Notes: generated by a model from the sequence alone, not told the origin. Shown: positions 9,777 through 19,104, numbered from the stretch's first letter. The stretch: 22,769 nt of DNA from a bacterium HR41 (GCA_002898855.1 BEIR01000002.1:1-22769); one strand, 5' to 3'. Translations and numbers: made by a program.

Positions 9777-10909
9777 GCGCTACCTCCACTCGCGCGCCCA
9801 CCGCTGGCGCTACGCGCCCGTGCCAGCAGCTCGGCGCGCGGGTTGCCGTCGAGGACCTCGGCCAAGCGATCGACCGCTGCCTGCTGGTCGCGCGTCAGCT
9901 CGCGCGGCACGTCGATCACGAGGCGGTAGCGGATGTCGCCTCGGCCTCCACCGCTCGCGCGCGGCGGACCCTCGCCGCGCAACCGTACGACGGTCCCGTG
10001 ACGCGTGCCCGGAGCGACCCGAATCCGCTTCGTCCCGTTAAGAGTGGGCACCTCGATCGTGGCGCCGCGCAGTGCCTCGACGACCGTGATCGGCACGTCC
10101 ACTTCGAGGTCGTCGCCACGGCGACGGAAAATCGGCGAGGGATCGACGCGGGTGATCACGTACAGATCGCCCGGGGGGCCACCGCCTTGTCCCGCCTCGC
10201 CTTTGCCGGCAAGGCGCACGCGCGAGCCGTCACGCACCCCCGGCGGGATGTTCACGCGCAGCTTGCGTACCCGCCGCACGCGCCCGGAACCGCGGCACGT
10301 CGGACACGGGTCGGTGACCCGCGTGCCGCTACCGCCGCACGCCCGACAGGGCTGCGAGATCGCGAAGAGGCCTTGCGATTCCGACTCGATCCCGCGCCCG
10401 CGGCAGCGCGGACAGATCTCGGGCTGCGTACCAGGGCGCGCACCGGTGCCCCCGCAGGTGGCGCACACTTCCTCCACCGGCACGGCGATCGGCACCTGAG
10501 CGCCCTCGAGCGACTGTTCGAACGACAGCCGGACCTCGGTTTCGAGGTCGCGTCCCCGGCGCGCACGCCCACCGGCCGTGCGCGCACCGCCACCGAACAG
10601 ATCGGAGAGGATGTCGCCGAAACTTCCGAAGCCGCCGCGGAACGTGCTCGCGAAACCTTCGCGGAAAGCGCCCGGGTCGAAGCCGCCGAACATCCCGCCA
10701 CCCTCGTCGTAAGCGCGGCGCTTCTCGGGGTCGGAGAGAATCGAATAGGCCTCCTGCACCTCTTTGAAGCGCTCCTCGGCCTCCTTGTCGCCGGGGTTGC
10801 GATCGGGGTGGTAGCGACGGGCCAGTCGCCTGTACGCCTTCTTGATCTCCTCTTGCGAGGCCTTGCGGTCGACCCCGAGAACCTTGTACGGGTCCTTCAC
10901 CGCTGGCAT
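9773..10909 (-). CDS. dnaJ: Chaperone DnaJ (Hsp40)
   Basis: Co-chaperone stimulating the DnaK ATPase and delivering substrates. The 378 residues show the full type-I layout: J domain (6-68) with HPD at 34-36; a Gly/Phe-rich linker (about 70-108); a zinc region with four CxxCxGxG repeats starting at Cys149, Cys166, Cys188 and Cys202; then the C-terminal substrate-binding beta domains. The ATG at 10909 has GGGAGG five bases upstream and lies 10 bases after grpE. The stop overlaps the hspR start. All expected residues are present. Confidence 0.97.
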   Translation of the reverse strand: MPAVKDPYKVLGVDRKASQEEIKKAYRRLARRYHPDRNPGDKEAEERFKEVQEAYSILSDPEKRRAYDEGGGMFGGFDPGAFREGFASTFRGGFGSFGDILSDLFGGGARTAGGRARRGRDLETEVRLSFEQSLEGAQVPIAVPVEEVCATCGGTGARPGTQPEICPRCRGRGIESESQGLFAISQPCRACGGSGTRVTDPCPTCRGSGRVRRVRKLRVNIPPGVRDGSRVRLAGKGEAGQGGGPPGDLYVITRVDPSPIFRRRGDDLEVDVPITVVEALRGATIEVPTLNGTKRIRVAPGTRHGTVVRLRGEGPPRASGGGRGDIRYRLVIDVPRELTRDQQAAVDRLAEVLDGNPRAELLARARSASGGRASGGSA

Positions 10910-10919
10910 CCCTGCCTCC

Positions 10920-11651
10920 CTAGCCGCTAACCACCACCCGCGCCGGACGGACGATCCGTTCGCCCAGGCGATACCCCTTCTCGACCACCTCGACGACCGT
11001 CCCCGGCTCGACGCCTTCGACCTCGCGGGTCGAGAGCGCGTCGTGCACGGTGGGGTCGAACGGCTCGCCGCTCGGGTCGAAGGACTCGACGCCGTGCTGC
11101 TCCAGCGTGTTGAGGAGGCCGCGCAGGATCATCCGTACCCCGTCGGCCAGCGGATCGCCCTCGGGGGCGACCTGCAACGCTCGCTCGAGGTTGTCGACCT
11201 GCGGCAGCAGGTCGCGGATCAGGTCGATCTTGGCACGAACCCCGGCGTCGGCTTCGGCGCGCGCGACACGGCGGCGGAAGTTCTCGAACTCCGCCTGCTT
11301 GCGGCGCGCCAGATCGAGGTACTCGTCGCGTTCGCGACGCAGCTGCTCGAGTTCGTGTCGAGCGATCGTTGCGGTTTCGCCCTCCTCGCGAGCAGCGTCG
11401 CCCTCGCGAGCAGCGGCGTCCTGTTCCTCGCCCGCACCGGCGGCAAGTGCCGACTCCTCGGCGGCGACCGTGTGACCATCGGCGTCAGCGCTGACGGTCG
11501 CACTTGCGGTCTCGCCGTCACGCTCCGGCGCCGCCGACGACGCGGCCCTCCCGTCGGCGCCCGCGGGCGGAGGCTGCACGTCGGCCGCCGCTTCGACAGC
11601 GGCCTCGCGCGCAGCCTCGTCGCTGTCGCCATCGCGGTGCACGCGCACCAT
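10920..11651 (-). CDS. grpE: Nucleotide exchange factor GrpE
   Basis: ADP/ATP exchange factor of DnaK. The 243-residue product has a long Ala/Glu/Asp-rich, probably disordered N-terminus (1-95), a coiled-coil helix with the family pattern [18 protein letters not shown] (111-128), the [12 protein letters not shown] dimer segment (148-159) and the beta-rich head ending [16 protein letters not shown]. The start is the ATG at 11651 with GGAGGT seven bases upstream; the open frame to 11804 is not coding because it runs into dnaK. It follows dnaK by 14 bases. The disordered segment is longer than in E. coli GrpE but common in actinobacteria. Confidence 0.95.
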   Translation of the reverse strand: MVRVHRDGDSDEAAREAAVEAAADVQPPPAGADGRAASSAAPERDGETASATVSADADGHTVAAEESALAAGAGEEQDAAAREGDAAREEGETATIARHELEQLRRERDEYLDLARRKQAEFENFRRRVARAEADAGVRAKIDLIRDLLPQVDNLERALQVAPEGDPLADGVRMILRGLLNTLEQHGVESFDPSGEPFDPTVHDALSTREVEGVEPGTVVEVVEKGYRLGERIVRPARVVVSG

Positions 11652-11665
11652 TGCGGGCACCTCCG

Positions 11666-13570
11666 CTACTTCTCGTCGCCGTCGACCACCTCGGCGTCGA
11701 CGACCTCTTCGTCGCCCGCCGAGGCATCGCCGGAGCCGCCATCGCGACTGGCGCCGGCCTGCTGCGCGGCGCGCGCGTAAACCTGCTCGGACACCTGGTG
11801 CCAAGCGGCTTGCAGCTCCTCGGTCAAACGCCGGAGCTGGGCCGTGTCCTCACTTTGCAGGTTGTCGCGGATCTCCTTGATCTTGGCCTCGATCCGCTGG
11901 CGCGCGTCGGCGTCGATCGAATCGCCCATCTCCTTGAGCTGGCGCTCGGCCTGGTAGGCGGCGTTCTCGGCGTTGTTGCGCGCCTCGGCGAGCTCGCGCT
12001 GACGGCGGTCCTCCTCGGCGTGCGCCTCGGCATCGCGGACCATCCGCTCGATCTCCTCCTCGGTGAGACCGGAGCCCGCTTTGATCTCGATCTTCTGCTC
12101 CTTACCGGTGCCGAGATCCTTGGCCGACACGTGGAGGATGCCGTCGGCGTCGATGTCGAAGGTGACCTCGATCTGTGGCACGCCGCGCGGTGCCGGCGGA
12201 ATGCCGGTGAGCTGGAAGCGACCGAGCGACTTGTTGTAGCGCGCCATCTCGCGCTCGCCTTGGAGAACGTGGATCTCGACCGACGTCTGGTTGTCCTCGG
12301 CCGTTGAGAAGATCTCCGACTTGCGCGTCGGGATCGTGGTGTTGCGCTCGATCAGCTTGGTGAAAACACCGCCCTTGGTTTCGATACCGAGCGAGAGCGG
12401 CGTTACGTCGAGCAGCAGGACGTCCTTGACCTCACCGGCGAGCACACCAGCCTGGATCGCCGCACCGACCGCAACGACCTCGTCGGGATTGACGCCGCGG
12501 TGCGGCTCCTTGCCGGTGAGCTCGCGGACCTTGTCCTGGACAGCCGGCATCCGCGTCATGCCGCCTACGAGCACGACGTGGTCGATGTCGTCGGCGGTTA
12601 CGCCTGCGTCGCGCATCGCCTGCTTGGTCGGGCCGACGACGCGATCGAGCAGATCGGCCGTGAGCTCGTTGAGCTTCGCCCGCGTCAGCCGCATGTCGAG
12701 GTGCTTTGGCCCCGACTGGTCGGCCGTGATGAACGGCAGCGAGATCTGCGTCTCTTGCGCCGACGACAGCTCGACCTTGGCCTTCTCGGCAGCTTCGTAC
12801 AGCCGCTGCAGGGCCATGCGGTCCTGAGCGAGGTCGATACCGTGGTCCTTCTTGAACTCGGCGACCAGCCAGTCGACGATCGCCTTGTCAAAGTTGTCGC
12901 CGCCGAGGTGGTTGTCACCGGCGGTGGCCTTCACCTCGAACACGCCGTCGCCGATCTCGAGGATCGAGACGTCGAACGTGCCGCCGCCGAGGTCGAAGAC
13001 GAGGATCGTCTGGTCCTTCTCCTTGTCGAGCCCGTAGGCGAGCGCAGCAGCCGTCGGCTCGTTGATGATGCGCTTGACCTCGAGCCCGGCGATGCGACCG
13101 GCGTCCTTCGTCGCTTGCCGTTGCGCGTCGTTGAAGTACGCGGGGACAGTGATGACCGCAGCGTCGACCGTCTCACCGAGGTACGCCTCGGCGTCGGCCT
13201 TCAACTTCTGCAGGATCATCGCCGAGATCTCGGGCGGCGCAAACTCCTTGTCGGCCGCGGGGACGCGGACGCGGACGTCACCGTTAGGCCCCGGGACTAC
13301 CTCGTAGGGAACGATCTTTTCTTCCTCGACGACCTCCGCGTGCTTGCGCCCCATGAAGCGCTTGATCGAGAAGATCGTGTTCTGGGGATTGGTCACCGCC
13401 TGGCGCTTGGCGGGCGCGCCAACCAAGCGCTCGCCCGATTCGGTGAAAGCGACAACCGACGGTGTCACGCGCGCATCCTCGGCGTTAGGAATCACCGTCG
13501 GTTCGCCGCCCTCCATCACGGCCATACACGAGTTGGTGGTTCCGAGATCGATGCCAATCGTCTTGCCCAT
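11666..13570 (-). CDS. dnaK: Chaperone DnaK (Hsp70)
   Basis: ATP-driven Hsp70 chaperone and, in actinobacteria, co-repressor for HspR. The 634 residues are typical: nucleotide-binding domain with GIDLGTTNS (6-14), [29 protein letters not shown], the [15 protein letters not shown] phosphate motif, [11 protein letters not shown]; linker [15 protein letters not shown]; substrate-binding domain; and a helical lid ending in an acidic tail [14 protein letters not shown]. The ATG at 13570 has GGGAGG six bases upstream. It is the first gene of the five-gene chaperone operon. Confidence 0.98.
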   Translation of the reverse strand: MGKTIGIDLGTTNSCMAVMEGGEPTVIPNAEDARVTPSVVAFTESGERLVGAPAKRQAVTNPQNTIFSIKRFMGRKHAEVVEEEKIVPYEVVPGPNGDVRVRVPAADKEFAPPEISAMILQKLKADAEAYLGETVDAAVITVPAYFNDAQRQATKDAGRIAGLEVKRIINEPTAAALAYGLDKEKDQTILVFDLGGGTFDVSILEIGDGVFEVKATAGDNHLGGDNFDKAIVDWLVAEFKKDHGIDLAQDRMALQRLYEAAEKAKVELSSAQETQISLPFITADQSGPKHLDMRLTRAKLNELTADLLDRVVGPTKQAMRDAGVTADDIDHVVLVGGMTRMPAVQDKVRELTGKEPHRGVNPDEVVAVGAAIQAGVLAGEVKDVLLLDVTPLSLGIETKGGVFTKLIERNTTIPTRKSEIFSTAEDNQTSVEIHVLQGEREMARYNKSLGRFQLTGIPPAPRGVPQIEVTFDIDADGILHVSAKDLGTGKEQKIEIKAGSGLTEEEIERMVRDAEAHAEEDRRQRELAEARNNAENAAYQAERQLKEMGDSIDADARQRIEAKIKEIRDNLQSEDTAQLRRLTEELQAAWHQVSEQVYARAAQQAGASRDGGSGDASAGDEEVVDAEVVDGDEK

Positions 13571-13593
13571 CGCAAGCCTCCCTACGTTGACGA

Positions 13594-13618
13594 CTGAAAA
13601 AATCTAAGCGCCTTTATA
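13594..13618 (-). promoter_or_regulatory. dnaK operon promoter and candidate operator
   Basis: In the 43-base gap before dnaK the minus strand reads TATAAA (13618-13613), four bases, then CTTAGATTTT (13608-13599) and TTCAG. The CTTAGA...TTTCAG pairing is only a 4-of-6 dyad. The 10-mer matches the one before clpB. No clear -35 box and no CIRCE element are visible. The -10 overlaps the stop region of the upstream endonuclease gene. Confidence 0.5.
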
Positions 13619-14396
13619 GCAGATCTGTGCGTTTCCGCCTCGCCTTTTGGTAGGCCCCGGTGGCGTTCGCCGCCGAGCGGCGGGTGGCTGCCGCCGCCGT
13701 GGCCGACTGGGAGGCGGCTGAGCGGCCCGTCGGACAGAGCGAGCGCAGCGGGCAGCTACCGCACTTCGGGTTGCGCGCGGCACACAAGCGCCGCCCGTGA
13801 CGGATCAGAAGCACGTGGAACTCGTAAGGATCGAAATCATCCGCGTAGCGCAGCGCGATGTCGTGCGCGGCCTCTAGCGGCACCCCCGCTGGGAGCAGCC
13901 CCAGCCGCGTCGCGACGCGGTGAACGTGCGTGTCGACGGGCACCTCGGGGCGCCCGAACGAGAACAGCAGGACGCACGCCGCGGTTTTGCGACCGACGCC
14001 GGGCAACGAGCAAAGGAACGCCCGCGCGTGCGCAAGCGGGGCATCGGCGAGCCAGGCGAGATCGTCGTCGCCGATCGCGTCGAGGATCGCGCGGATCCGC
14101 CGCGCCTTGGTCGGCGCGAGCCCGCCGGGGCGGATCGCGGCCTCGATCGCCTCCACTGGCGCCGCACGCACGTCGCTCCAGGTGGGGAACGTCTCGCGTA
14201 GGCGTACGTAAGCGACATCGCGGTTGCGGTCGCTCGTGTTTTGCGAGAGCACGGTCAAGACGAGCTCGTCGAGCGGCCGGCCGTGCGGTCGCAGGCGAGG
14301 AGCGCCGTAAAAGCAGCGCAGGCGCGCGACGATCTCCGCGACCCGTCGTCGCGGCGGTCGTCGCCAGCGCGTCGAGGTCGTAGACGCTCTAGCCAT
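13614..14396 (-). CDS. nth: Endonuclease III (Nth-type Fe-S DNA glycosylase/AP lyase)
   Basis: Base-excision repair enzyme removing oxidised pyrimidines and nicking AP sites. The 260 residues show the helix-hairpin-helix LPGVGRKTA (131-139) with the catalytic Lys137, the Gly/Asp motif VPVDTHVHRV with Asp155, and the [4Fe-4S] cluster ligands Cys205-X6-Cys212-X2-Cys215-X5-Cys221. The LTVLSQNTSDRNRD segment is the variant of the E. coli LSAQATD motif seen in many actinobacterial and archaeal members. The Ala/Ser/Arg-rich C-terminal tail of about 35 residues is not conserved. The ATG at 14396 is chosen by homology; there is no Shine-Dalgarno sequence, and in-frame GTGs lie just upstream. It is divergent from the membrane-protein gene and ends 43 bases before dnaK. 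Confidence 0.93.
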   Translation of the reverse strand: MARASTTSTRWRRPPRRRVAEIVARLRCFYGAPRLRPHGRPLDELVLTVLSQNTSDRNRDVAYVRLRETFPTWSDVRAAPVEAIEAAIRPGGLAPTKARRIRAILDAIGDDDLAWLADAPLAHARAFLCSLPGVGRKTAACVLLFSFGRPEVPVDTHVHRVATRLGLLPAGVPLEAAHDIALRYADDFDPYEFHVLLIRHGRRLCAARNPKCGSCPLRSLCPTGRSAASQSATAAAATRRSAANATGAYQKARRKRTDLL

Positions 14397-14438
14397 CACG
14401 GACACGGTCGCACACCCGTCGCCGATCCGGCCGTGCAC

Positions 14439-14444
14439 TAGCCT
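14439..14444 (+). promoter_or_regulatory. Possible leaderless -10 element for membrane protein
   Basis: TAGCCT followed by GCCGTCG and then the TTG at 14452 (spacing 7). No Shine-Dalgarno sequence is present. It matches the TAnnCTGC pattern found ahead of two other plus-strand genes here. Confidence 0.35.
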
Positions 14445-14451
14445 GCCGTCG

Positions 14452-16182
14452 TTGCCGGCCGAGACAGGGATCGAAGCTCCTAGCCATCCGCGCCCGGCGG
14501 TCGGGGCCGAGAGCGCGCGCCGACCCCTCGGCAAGCGCTCGCTCTTTGTCGGCGGCGCGGTGCTTGTGCGTGCGGCGGCAGGGAGGCTCGCCGGTGGCGA
14601 CCGTTGGTCGCTGGTCGCTCTCTCGGCTTGCGCGGCGCAAGGGATCGCCGCGCTCATCTGGAAGCCCCGCGTCGTCGACCTCGCGGCGCACGAGTTCCGC
14701 GCCTGGCTGTTCGGAAGCGAAGGGTTCGCGATCTGGAACGGTCAGTGGTACGGCGGCCACCACGCGCCCGCCTACAGCATCCTCTCGCCGCTGCTCGGCT
14801 GGGCGCTCGGCGTACGCACCGCACTGGCGTTGGCAGCGCTCGCGAGCGCTGCCCTGCTCGCAGCGTTGCTGCGCCTGCGCTACCCGCCGTCGGTGTCGCG
14901 TCTCGGTGTGCTCTGGGCGGGAGTCGGTTGCGGGACTTTGATCTGGACGGGACGCCTGCCGTTCGCGATCGGCACCGCCCTGGCGCTCGCTTCGCTCTAC
15001 GCGTTCGCCCGCCGACGCCCCGGGCTCGCGCTAGCGCTGGGCGTGCTCGCGCCGCTCGGAAGCCCGGTCGCCGGGCTGTTTTTGACGATGGCGGCGTGCG
15101 CCATCGCGATCGCGCACCGCAACGAGCGACGGACGCGCGAATGGGCGCTCGCGCTCGCTGCCGCCTCCTTCCTACCACCGGTGTTCCTCTCCTTCGCCTT
15201 CCCGGAAGGCGGCTGGGCACCTTTCCCGACCACCGCCTATTTGCCGATCCCGTTGTTTGCGCTCGCCTGCCTCGCGGTTCTGCCCCGGCGCGACGCGAGT
15301 TTGCGCTGGGGAGCGGTGCTGTACGCGCTCGGCTCGACGCTCGCCCTCTTTATCGACACGCCGATGGGCGGCAACGCCGTACGTTTGGGCGCGCTTGTCG
15401 GGGGACCGCTGCTCGTGTGCGCCGCCGCCGAACGCGGCCTGTTGCGCTTGCGACCGCTCGCTGTGCCGGCGGCCGCCGGTCTCGCGCTCCTCGCTGTTTG
15501 GCAGTGGTCGCCGGCGGTGCGGGACGTACGCAAGTACCTCGAAGACCCGGCCGCGCGGAGCGACTACTTCGAGCCGCTACGCCAGTACCTCGCGACGCTG
15601 CCGGATCAGCGACGGATCGAGATCCCCTTCACTCGCAGCCACTGGGAGAGCGCGGAAATCGCTCCGCTCGTGCCGCTAGCGCGAGGGTGGCTGCGCCAAC
15701 TCGACACCGGTCGCAACCCGATCTTCTACCGCGGACCGCTGAACGAGCTCACCTACGCGGCCTGGCTTTCCGAGAACGCCGTGCGCTACGTGGCCCTGCC
15801 CTCCGCCAAGCCCGACCGCTCTTCCTACGGCGAGCGGGCGCTGATCGAGCGCGGGTTGCCCTACCTGAAGCTTCGCTGGCGCTCGCGCGACTGGCGGGTC
15901 TACGAGGTGATGCTGCCGGCGCCTTTCGTGATCCCCCGCGGACGCGCCGCTGCCAGCCTCGAGCGGCTCGAAACCGACCAGGTGCTGTTGCGCGTGGTGC
16001 GGCCTGGCGACTTTCTTGTGCGTGTGCGCTGGACGCCGTACTGGTACCTGCCCGGCGGCTGCGTCTATCCGGACGAGGGTTGGACCGGGGTGCGGGTGCG
16101 CCGTTCCGGCTTTGCGCGACTGGTCATCAGGTTCGCGCCCGAGCGCCTGTTCGCCCGTGGTCGCCGATGCGACGACGGCTGA
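14452..16182 (+). CDS. Polytopic membrane protein, possibly GT-C-like
   Basis: A 576-residue integral membrane protein that I do not recognise by name. After a basic N-terminus there are roughly ten hydrophobic segments between about residues 52 and 365 (the first is WSLVALSACAAQGIAALIW), then a soluble C-terminal portion of about 200 residues. The first loop, VVDLAAHEFRAWLF followed by WNGQWYGGHHAPAYS, carries acidic residues and a conserved-looking WYGGHH motif. That placement recalls polytopic GT-C glycosyltransferases, which use an acidic residue in their first extracytoplasmic loop, but no firm family motif is visible. The start is uncertain (TTG at 14452; GTGs at 14560 and 14566 are alternatives). 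It lies 22 bases before the PAP2 gene in an inositol-lipid neighbourhood. Confidence 0.65.
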   Translation: MPAETGIEAPSHPRPAVGAESARRPLGKRSLFVGGAVLVRAAAGRLAGGDRWSLVALSACAAQGIAALIWKPRVVDLAAHEFRAWLFGSEGFAIWNGQWYGGHHAPAYSILSPLLGWALGVRTALALAALASAALLAALLRLRYPPSVSRLGVLWAGVGCGTLIWTGRLPFAIGTALALASLYAFARRRPGLALALGVLAPLGSPVAGLFLTMAACAIAIAHRNERRTREWALALAAASFLPPVFLSFAFPEGGWAPFPTTAYLPIPLFALACLAVLPRRDASLRWGAVLYALGSTLALFIDTPMGGNAVRLGALVGGPLLVCAAAERGLLRLRPLAVPAAAGLALLAVWQWSPAVRDVRKYLEDPAARSDYFEPLRQYLATLPDQRRIEIPFTRSHWESAEIAPLVPLARGWLRQLDTGRNPIFYRGPLNELTYAAWLSENAVRYVALPSAKPDRSSYGERALIERGLPYLKLRWRSRDWRVYEVMLPAPFVIPRGRAAASLERLETDQVLLRVVRPGDFLVRVRWTPYWYLPGGCVYPDEGWTGVRVRRSGFARLVIRFAPERLFARGRRCDDG

Positions 16183-16192
16183 GTGCGACGTT

Positions 16193-16198
16193 TAAGCT
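16193..16198 (+). promoter_or_regulatory. Possible leaderless -10 element for PAP2 gene
   Basis: TAAGCT, then GCCGAC, then GTG at 16205 (spacing 6). There is no Shine-Dalgarno sequence in the 22-base gap. Same TAnnCTGC pattern as elsewhere in the window. Confidence 0.4.
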
Positions 16199-16204
16199 GC
16201 CGAC

Positions 16205-17080
16205 GTGCGCCGCGACCCCTACCCGCTGTCCGCTTCCGTCGACCGTGCTAACGGCGCGCCCCGTGAATCGACAGCGCGTCCCGCTGCCAGCGCCGTGCTC
16301 GCCGACTTGCGCCGGATCTGGCGCGCGAGCGGCAGCTGGCTGCCGCACGGGTGGGGCGACGCGCTCGTGCAGCTCGCCCTCTTCGCCGGCGCCTATTACG
16401 CCTACCGCCTTGTCCGCGGCCACATCGACGGCGAGGTAGCGAGAGCCTTCGCCAACGCCCGTGCGATCGTCGACCTTGAACGCTCGCTGGGCCTCTTCTT
16501 CGAACCGTCCCTACAGGCTTGGGCGAGCGCCCACCGCTGGCTCGTCGAGGCAGCGAGCGCGATGTACGTGAATTCGCACTTCGTCGTTACCACGACGTTC
16601 CTGATCTGGCTCTACATCGCCCGCAACGAAGCCTTCTACTTCGTACGCAACACCTTCATGCTCGCGATGGGCTTCGCGCTGCTCGGCTACGCGCTGTTCC
16701 CGACGGCGCCACCCCGCTTCCTCCCCGAGTGGGGCTTCACCGACACCGTCGCGTCGTTTTTCGGCGAGAACGCCCAGAAGAGTGCGAGCGCGCTCTACAA
16801 CCCCTTCGCGGCGATGCCGTCGATGCACGTCGCCTTCGCCTTGATGATCGGCGTCCCGGCAGTGGCGCTCGTCCGCAACCGGGCTCTGCGCCTAGCGTGG
16901 GCGGTTTATCCGCTGGTCGTAACGTTCGTCGTCATCGTCACCGCCAACCACTTCTGGCTCGACGCCGCGGTGGGTGCGGCGGTCGCCGCGACTTCCGCCG
17001 TAATCGCGCGCTCGGCGCTCTCGCGCGCGCGTCCGACCGTCTGGGCATGGCCGACAGCGAACGCCAGGACGACAGCTTGA
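16205..17080 (+). CDS. PAP2-superfamily membrane enzyme, Aur1/inositolphosphotransferase-like
   Basis: A 291-residue membrane protein of the PAP2_3 type, the branch that includes fungal inositol-phosphorylceramide synthase Aur1 and bacterial lipid phosphatases or phosphotransferases. About six membrane segments are seen. The active-site motifs are FPTAPPRFLP (165-174, Arg171), MPSMHVAF (204-211, His208) and TANHFWLD (246-253, His249 and Asp253), which match the PAP2 C1-C3 triad in its Aur1-like spelling. The enzyme should act at the outer membrane face. Its stop overlaps the downstream CDP-alcohol transferase start region by 34 bases, so the two are probably co-translated. Plausible roles are phosphatidylinositol-phosphate dephosphorylation or transfer of a phospho-head group; neither can be decided from sequence. 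Confidence 0.82.
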   Translation: MRRDPYPLSASVDRANGAPRESTARPAASAVLADLRRIWRASGSWLPHGWGDALVQLALFAGAYYAYRLVRGHIDGEVARAFANARAIVDLERSLGLFFEPSLQAWASAHRWLVEAASAMYVNSHFVVTTTFLIWLYIARNEAFYFVRNTFMLAMGFALLGYALFPTAPPRFLPEWGFTDTVASFFGENAQKSASALYNPFAAMPSMHVAFALMIGVPAVALVRNRALRLAWAVYPLVVTFVVIVTANHFWLDAAVGAAVAATSAVIARSALSRARPTVWAWPTANARTTA

Positions 17081-17712
17081 GCGGGCGCGCTGGCGCGCCA
17101 TCCCGGCGCGGAGTTAGGAGCGACGACGACACGGCGCTCGCGGCGATGCGCGCCCGCGCGCGTGAGCGCCTGATCGAGTCGCGGCTCACGCCCAACGCGA
17201 TCTCGCTCACCGGCTTCGCCCTCAATCTCCTCGCCGCTGGGCTCGTGCTCGCCGACCTCTTTGTCGCCGCGGCGATCGCTTTCGCCGTGGGCTCGCTGAT
17301 GGACATGCTCGACGGTCGCTACTCGCGGATGTCGGGCAAGGGCACAGCGTTCGGCGCGTTTCTCGACTCGACGCTCGATCGCGTCGAGGAGGGAGTCGTC
17401 CTCGCCGCCGTCGCGGCCTACTTCGCCCGCCACGGTCAGGACGCTGCCGCCGGCGCCACCGTACTCGCGGTGGTGGGGTCGTACATGGTCTCGTACACGC
17501 GCGCCCGCGCCGAGGCACTGGGTGCGGAGTGCAAGGTCGGCATCGCGACGCGACCGGTTCGCGTCGTCATCCTCACGGCGGGTCTGCTGCTCGCCGACGG
17601 CGCCGGTGTGGTTGACTTGAAGCTACTGGAGCCGGCTGTCTACCTTCTTGCCGGTATCACCGTCGTGACTACCCTCCAGCGCGTACACCACGTGCGGAGG
17701 CAACTCGCCTGA
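17047..17712 (+). CDS. CDP-alcohol phosphatidyltransferase, probably phosphatidylinositol-phosphate synthase
   Basis: Membrane enzyme that replaces CMP on CDP-diacylglycerol with an alcohol phosphate. The 221 residues hold the CDP-alcohol signature DMLDGRYSR-X8-G-X3-D-X3-D (Asp86, Asp89, Gly103, Asp107, Asp111); the usual AR is SR here (Ser93). LTPNAISLTGF precedes it. Later SYTRARAEALG (149-159) and GIATRPVRVVIL (165-176) match the Arg-rich inositol-phosphate pocket of actinobacterial PIP synthases (PgsA1-like). The ATG at 17047 overlaps the PAP2 gene; a later ATG at codon 34 is possible. Ino1, encoded next, would supply the inositol phosphate. Phosphatidylglycerol-phosphate synthase is a less likely alternative. 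Confidence 0.8.
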   Translation: MADSERQDDSLSGRAGAPSRRGVRSDDDTALAAMRARARERLIESRLTPNAISLTGFALNLLAAGLVLADLFVAAAIAFAVGSLMDMLDGRYSRMSGKGTAFGAFLDSTLDRVEEGVVLAAVAAYFARHGQDAAAGATVLAVVGSYMVSYTRARAEALGAECKVGIATRPVRVVILTAGLLLADGAGVVDLKLLEPAVYLLAGITVVTTLQRVHHVRRQLA

Positions 17713-17859
17713 CGGCCCGCGCGCCGGAAGTGGGGAGTTGTGCCGCCGGCTAACGGTGGCGGCAGTGCGGGGTAACCCGAAGGAACCGAGCGGACGCGGC
17801 GGGGCGAGCACGACGCACCCGAGCTGCAGGGGACTTTCGCGACCAAAAGGAGGACTCTC
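17713..17859 (+). promoter_or_regulatory. Structured-looking leader before ino1
   Basis: A 147-base gap, the longest on this strand. It can form GCCGCC (17742-17747) pairing with GGCGGC (17758-17763) around a GGCTAACGGT loop, and CGGG-GTAA-CCCG (17768-17779), a GNRA-capped hairpin. An outer GTGC/GCAC pairing is also possible. It ends in the strong ino1 ribosome site. I compared it mentally with cobalamin, c-di-AMP, c-di-GMP, glycine and SAM-IV riboswitches and could not make it fit any. It may be a regulatory RNA leader or simply GC-rich spacer. Confidence 0.3.
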
Positions 17860-19035
17860 GTGACCAACAACATCGCCGGAAACGGGGCCTCGCGATACCA
17901 GACGGAGAAGGTTCGCGTGGCCATCGTCGGAGTAGGTAACTGCGCGTCGTCCTTCGTGCAGGGTGTCCACTACTACCGGGATGCCGACCCCAGCCAGCGC
18001 GTGCCGGGTCTCATGCACGTCGACCTCGGCGGCTACCACGTCCGCGACATCGAGTTCACCGCGGCGTTCGACATCGACGCCGAGAAGGTCGGCAAGGACC
18101 TCGGCGAGGCGATCTGGGCAGGCGAAAACAACACCATCAAGTTCTGCGACGTACCCAAGCTCGGCGTGCCCGTCTACCGCGGCATGACCCACGACGGGCT
18201 CGGCAAGTACCTGAAGGAGAAGATCCGCAAGGCACCCGGCGACACCGCCGACATCGTTGGGATTCTCAAGGAGACGAAGACCGACGTCGTGGTGTCGTAC
18301 CTGCCTGTCGGCGCCGAGCAAGCCACGAAGTGGTACGTCGAGCAGGTGCTCGAGGCGGGCTGCGCGTTCGTCAACTGCGTTCCCGTCTTCATCGCCAAGG
18401 AGCGCTACTGGGCCGACCGCTTCCGCAAGGCCGGCCTGCCGATCGTCGGCGACGACATCAAGTCGCAGGTCGGTGCGACGATCGTCCACCGCACGCTGGC
18501 GCGTCTGTTCCAGGACCGCGGCGTGCGTCTCGCCCGCACCTCGCAGCTGAACGTGGGCGGGAACATGGACTTCTACAACATGCTCGAGCGCGAGCGCCTG
18601 GAGTCGAAGAAGATCTCGAAGACGCAGGCCGTCACCTCGCTGCTCGACGAGGAGCTCTCGCCCGACGACGTCTACATCGGGCCGTCGGACTACGTCCCGT
18701 GGCTTAAGGATCGCAAGTGGGCGCACATCCGCCTCGAGGGCGAAGCCTTCGGTGGTGTACCGCTAACGATCGAGGCGAAGCTCGAGGTGTGGGACTCCCC
18801 GAACTCGGCGGGCATCGTGATCGACGCGGTGCGCTGCGCCAAGCTCGCTCTCAACCACGGCGTCGGCGGGCCGCTGATCGGGCCGTCGGCCTACTTCATG
18901 AAGTCGCCGCCGGAGCAGTACCCCGACCCCGTAGCGCGCGAGATGACCGAGCAGTTCATCGCCCAGTACGGCGGGGCGCCGAAGCTGCCGGCGAGCGGGC
19001 CGGTGCCGGCGGTCGAGCACAGCTCCGCTTCCTGA
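17860..19035 (+). CDS. ino1: Inositol-3-phosphate synthase (actinobacterial type)
   Basis: NAD-dependent cyclase converting glucose-6-phosphate to 1L-myo-inositol-3-phosphate, the entry to inositol lipids and, in many actinobacteria, mycothiol. The 391 residues show the NAD site [16 protein letters not shown] (20-35), [17 protein letters not shown], the [21 protein letters not shown] catalytic-domain segment, then [17 protein letters not shown] and [22 protein letters not shown]. It resembles the short mycobacterial/streptomycete enzyme rather than eukaryotic ones (about 500 residues). The GTG start is fixed by AAAAGGAGG six bases upstream. A strong terminator follows within 30 bases. Its neighbours, a PIP-synthase-like gene upstream and a PimA-like fusion downstream, point to phospholipid use. 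Confidence 0.95.
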   Translation: MTNNIAGNGASRYQTEKVRVAIVGVGNCASSFVQGVHYYRDADPSQRVPGLMHVDLGGYHVRDIEFTAAFDIDAEKVGKDLGEAIWAGENNTIKFCDVPKLGVPVYRGMTHDGLGKYLKEKIRKAPGDTADIVGILKETKTDVVVSYLPVGAEQATKWYVEQVLEAGCAFVNCVPVFIAKERYWADRFRKAGLPIVGDDIKSQVGATIVHRTLARLFQDRGVRLARTSQLNVGGNMDFYNMLERERLESKKISKTQAVTSLLDEELSPDDVYIGPSDYVPWLKDRKWAHIRLEGEAFGGVPLTIEAKLEVWDSPNSAGIVIDAVRCAKLALNHGVGGPLIGPSAYFMKSPPEQYPDPVAREMTEQFIAQYGGAPKLPASGPVPAVEHSSAS

Positions 19036-19063
19036 GCCGCAGCGCTCGGCGCGAGGCTTGCGA

Positions 19064-19097
19064 GCGCCCCGCCGGCACGCCGGCGGGGCGCTTTTTT
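19064..19097 (+). terminator. Rho-independent terminator after ino1
   Basis: A perfect 12-base stem, GCGCCCCGCCGG and CCGGCGGGGCGC, closes a CACG loop and is followed directly by six T. It ends the ino1 transcript and separates it from the GT4-PHP gene. Confidence 0.95.
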
Positions 19098-19104
19098 GGC
19101 GTCG

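Noticed and set aside
12500..13597. Plus-strand open frame opposite dnaK
   Set aside because: Antisense shadow of DnaK with no recognisable domain. Such dnaK antisense frames are a known annotation artefact.
13571..13613. CIRCE or canonical HAIR operator before dnaK
   Set aside because: I looked for TTAGCACTC-N9-GAGTGCTAA and CTTGAGT-N7-ACTCAAG; neither is present, only the different CTTAGATTTT motif.
17713..17859. Cobalamin, c-di-AMP, c-di-GMP, glycine or SAM-IV riboswitch before ino1
   Set aside because: Short fragments such as GGCTAAC or GGGGTAACCC look suggestive, but the order and conserved boxes of those classes do not line up.
17623..18726. Minus-strand 367-codon open frame opposite ino1
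   Set aside because: It runs through the ino1 gene and its leader; ino1 has a perfect ribosome site and all family motifs, and the antisense frame has none.
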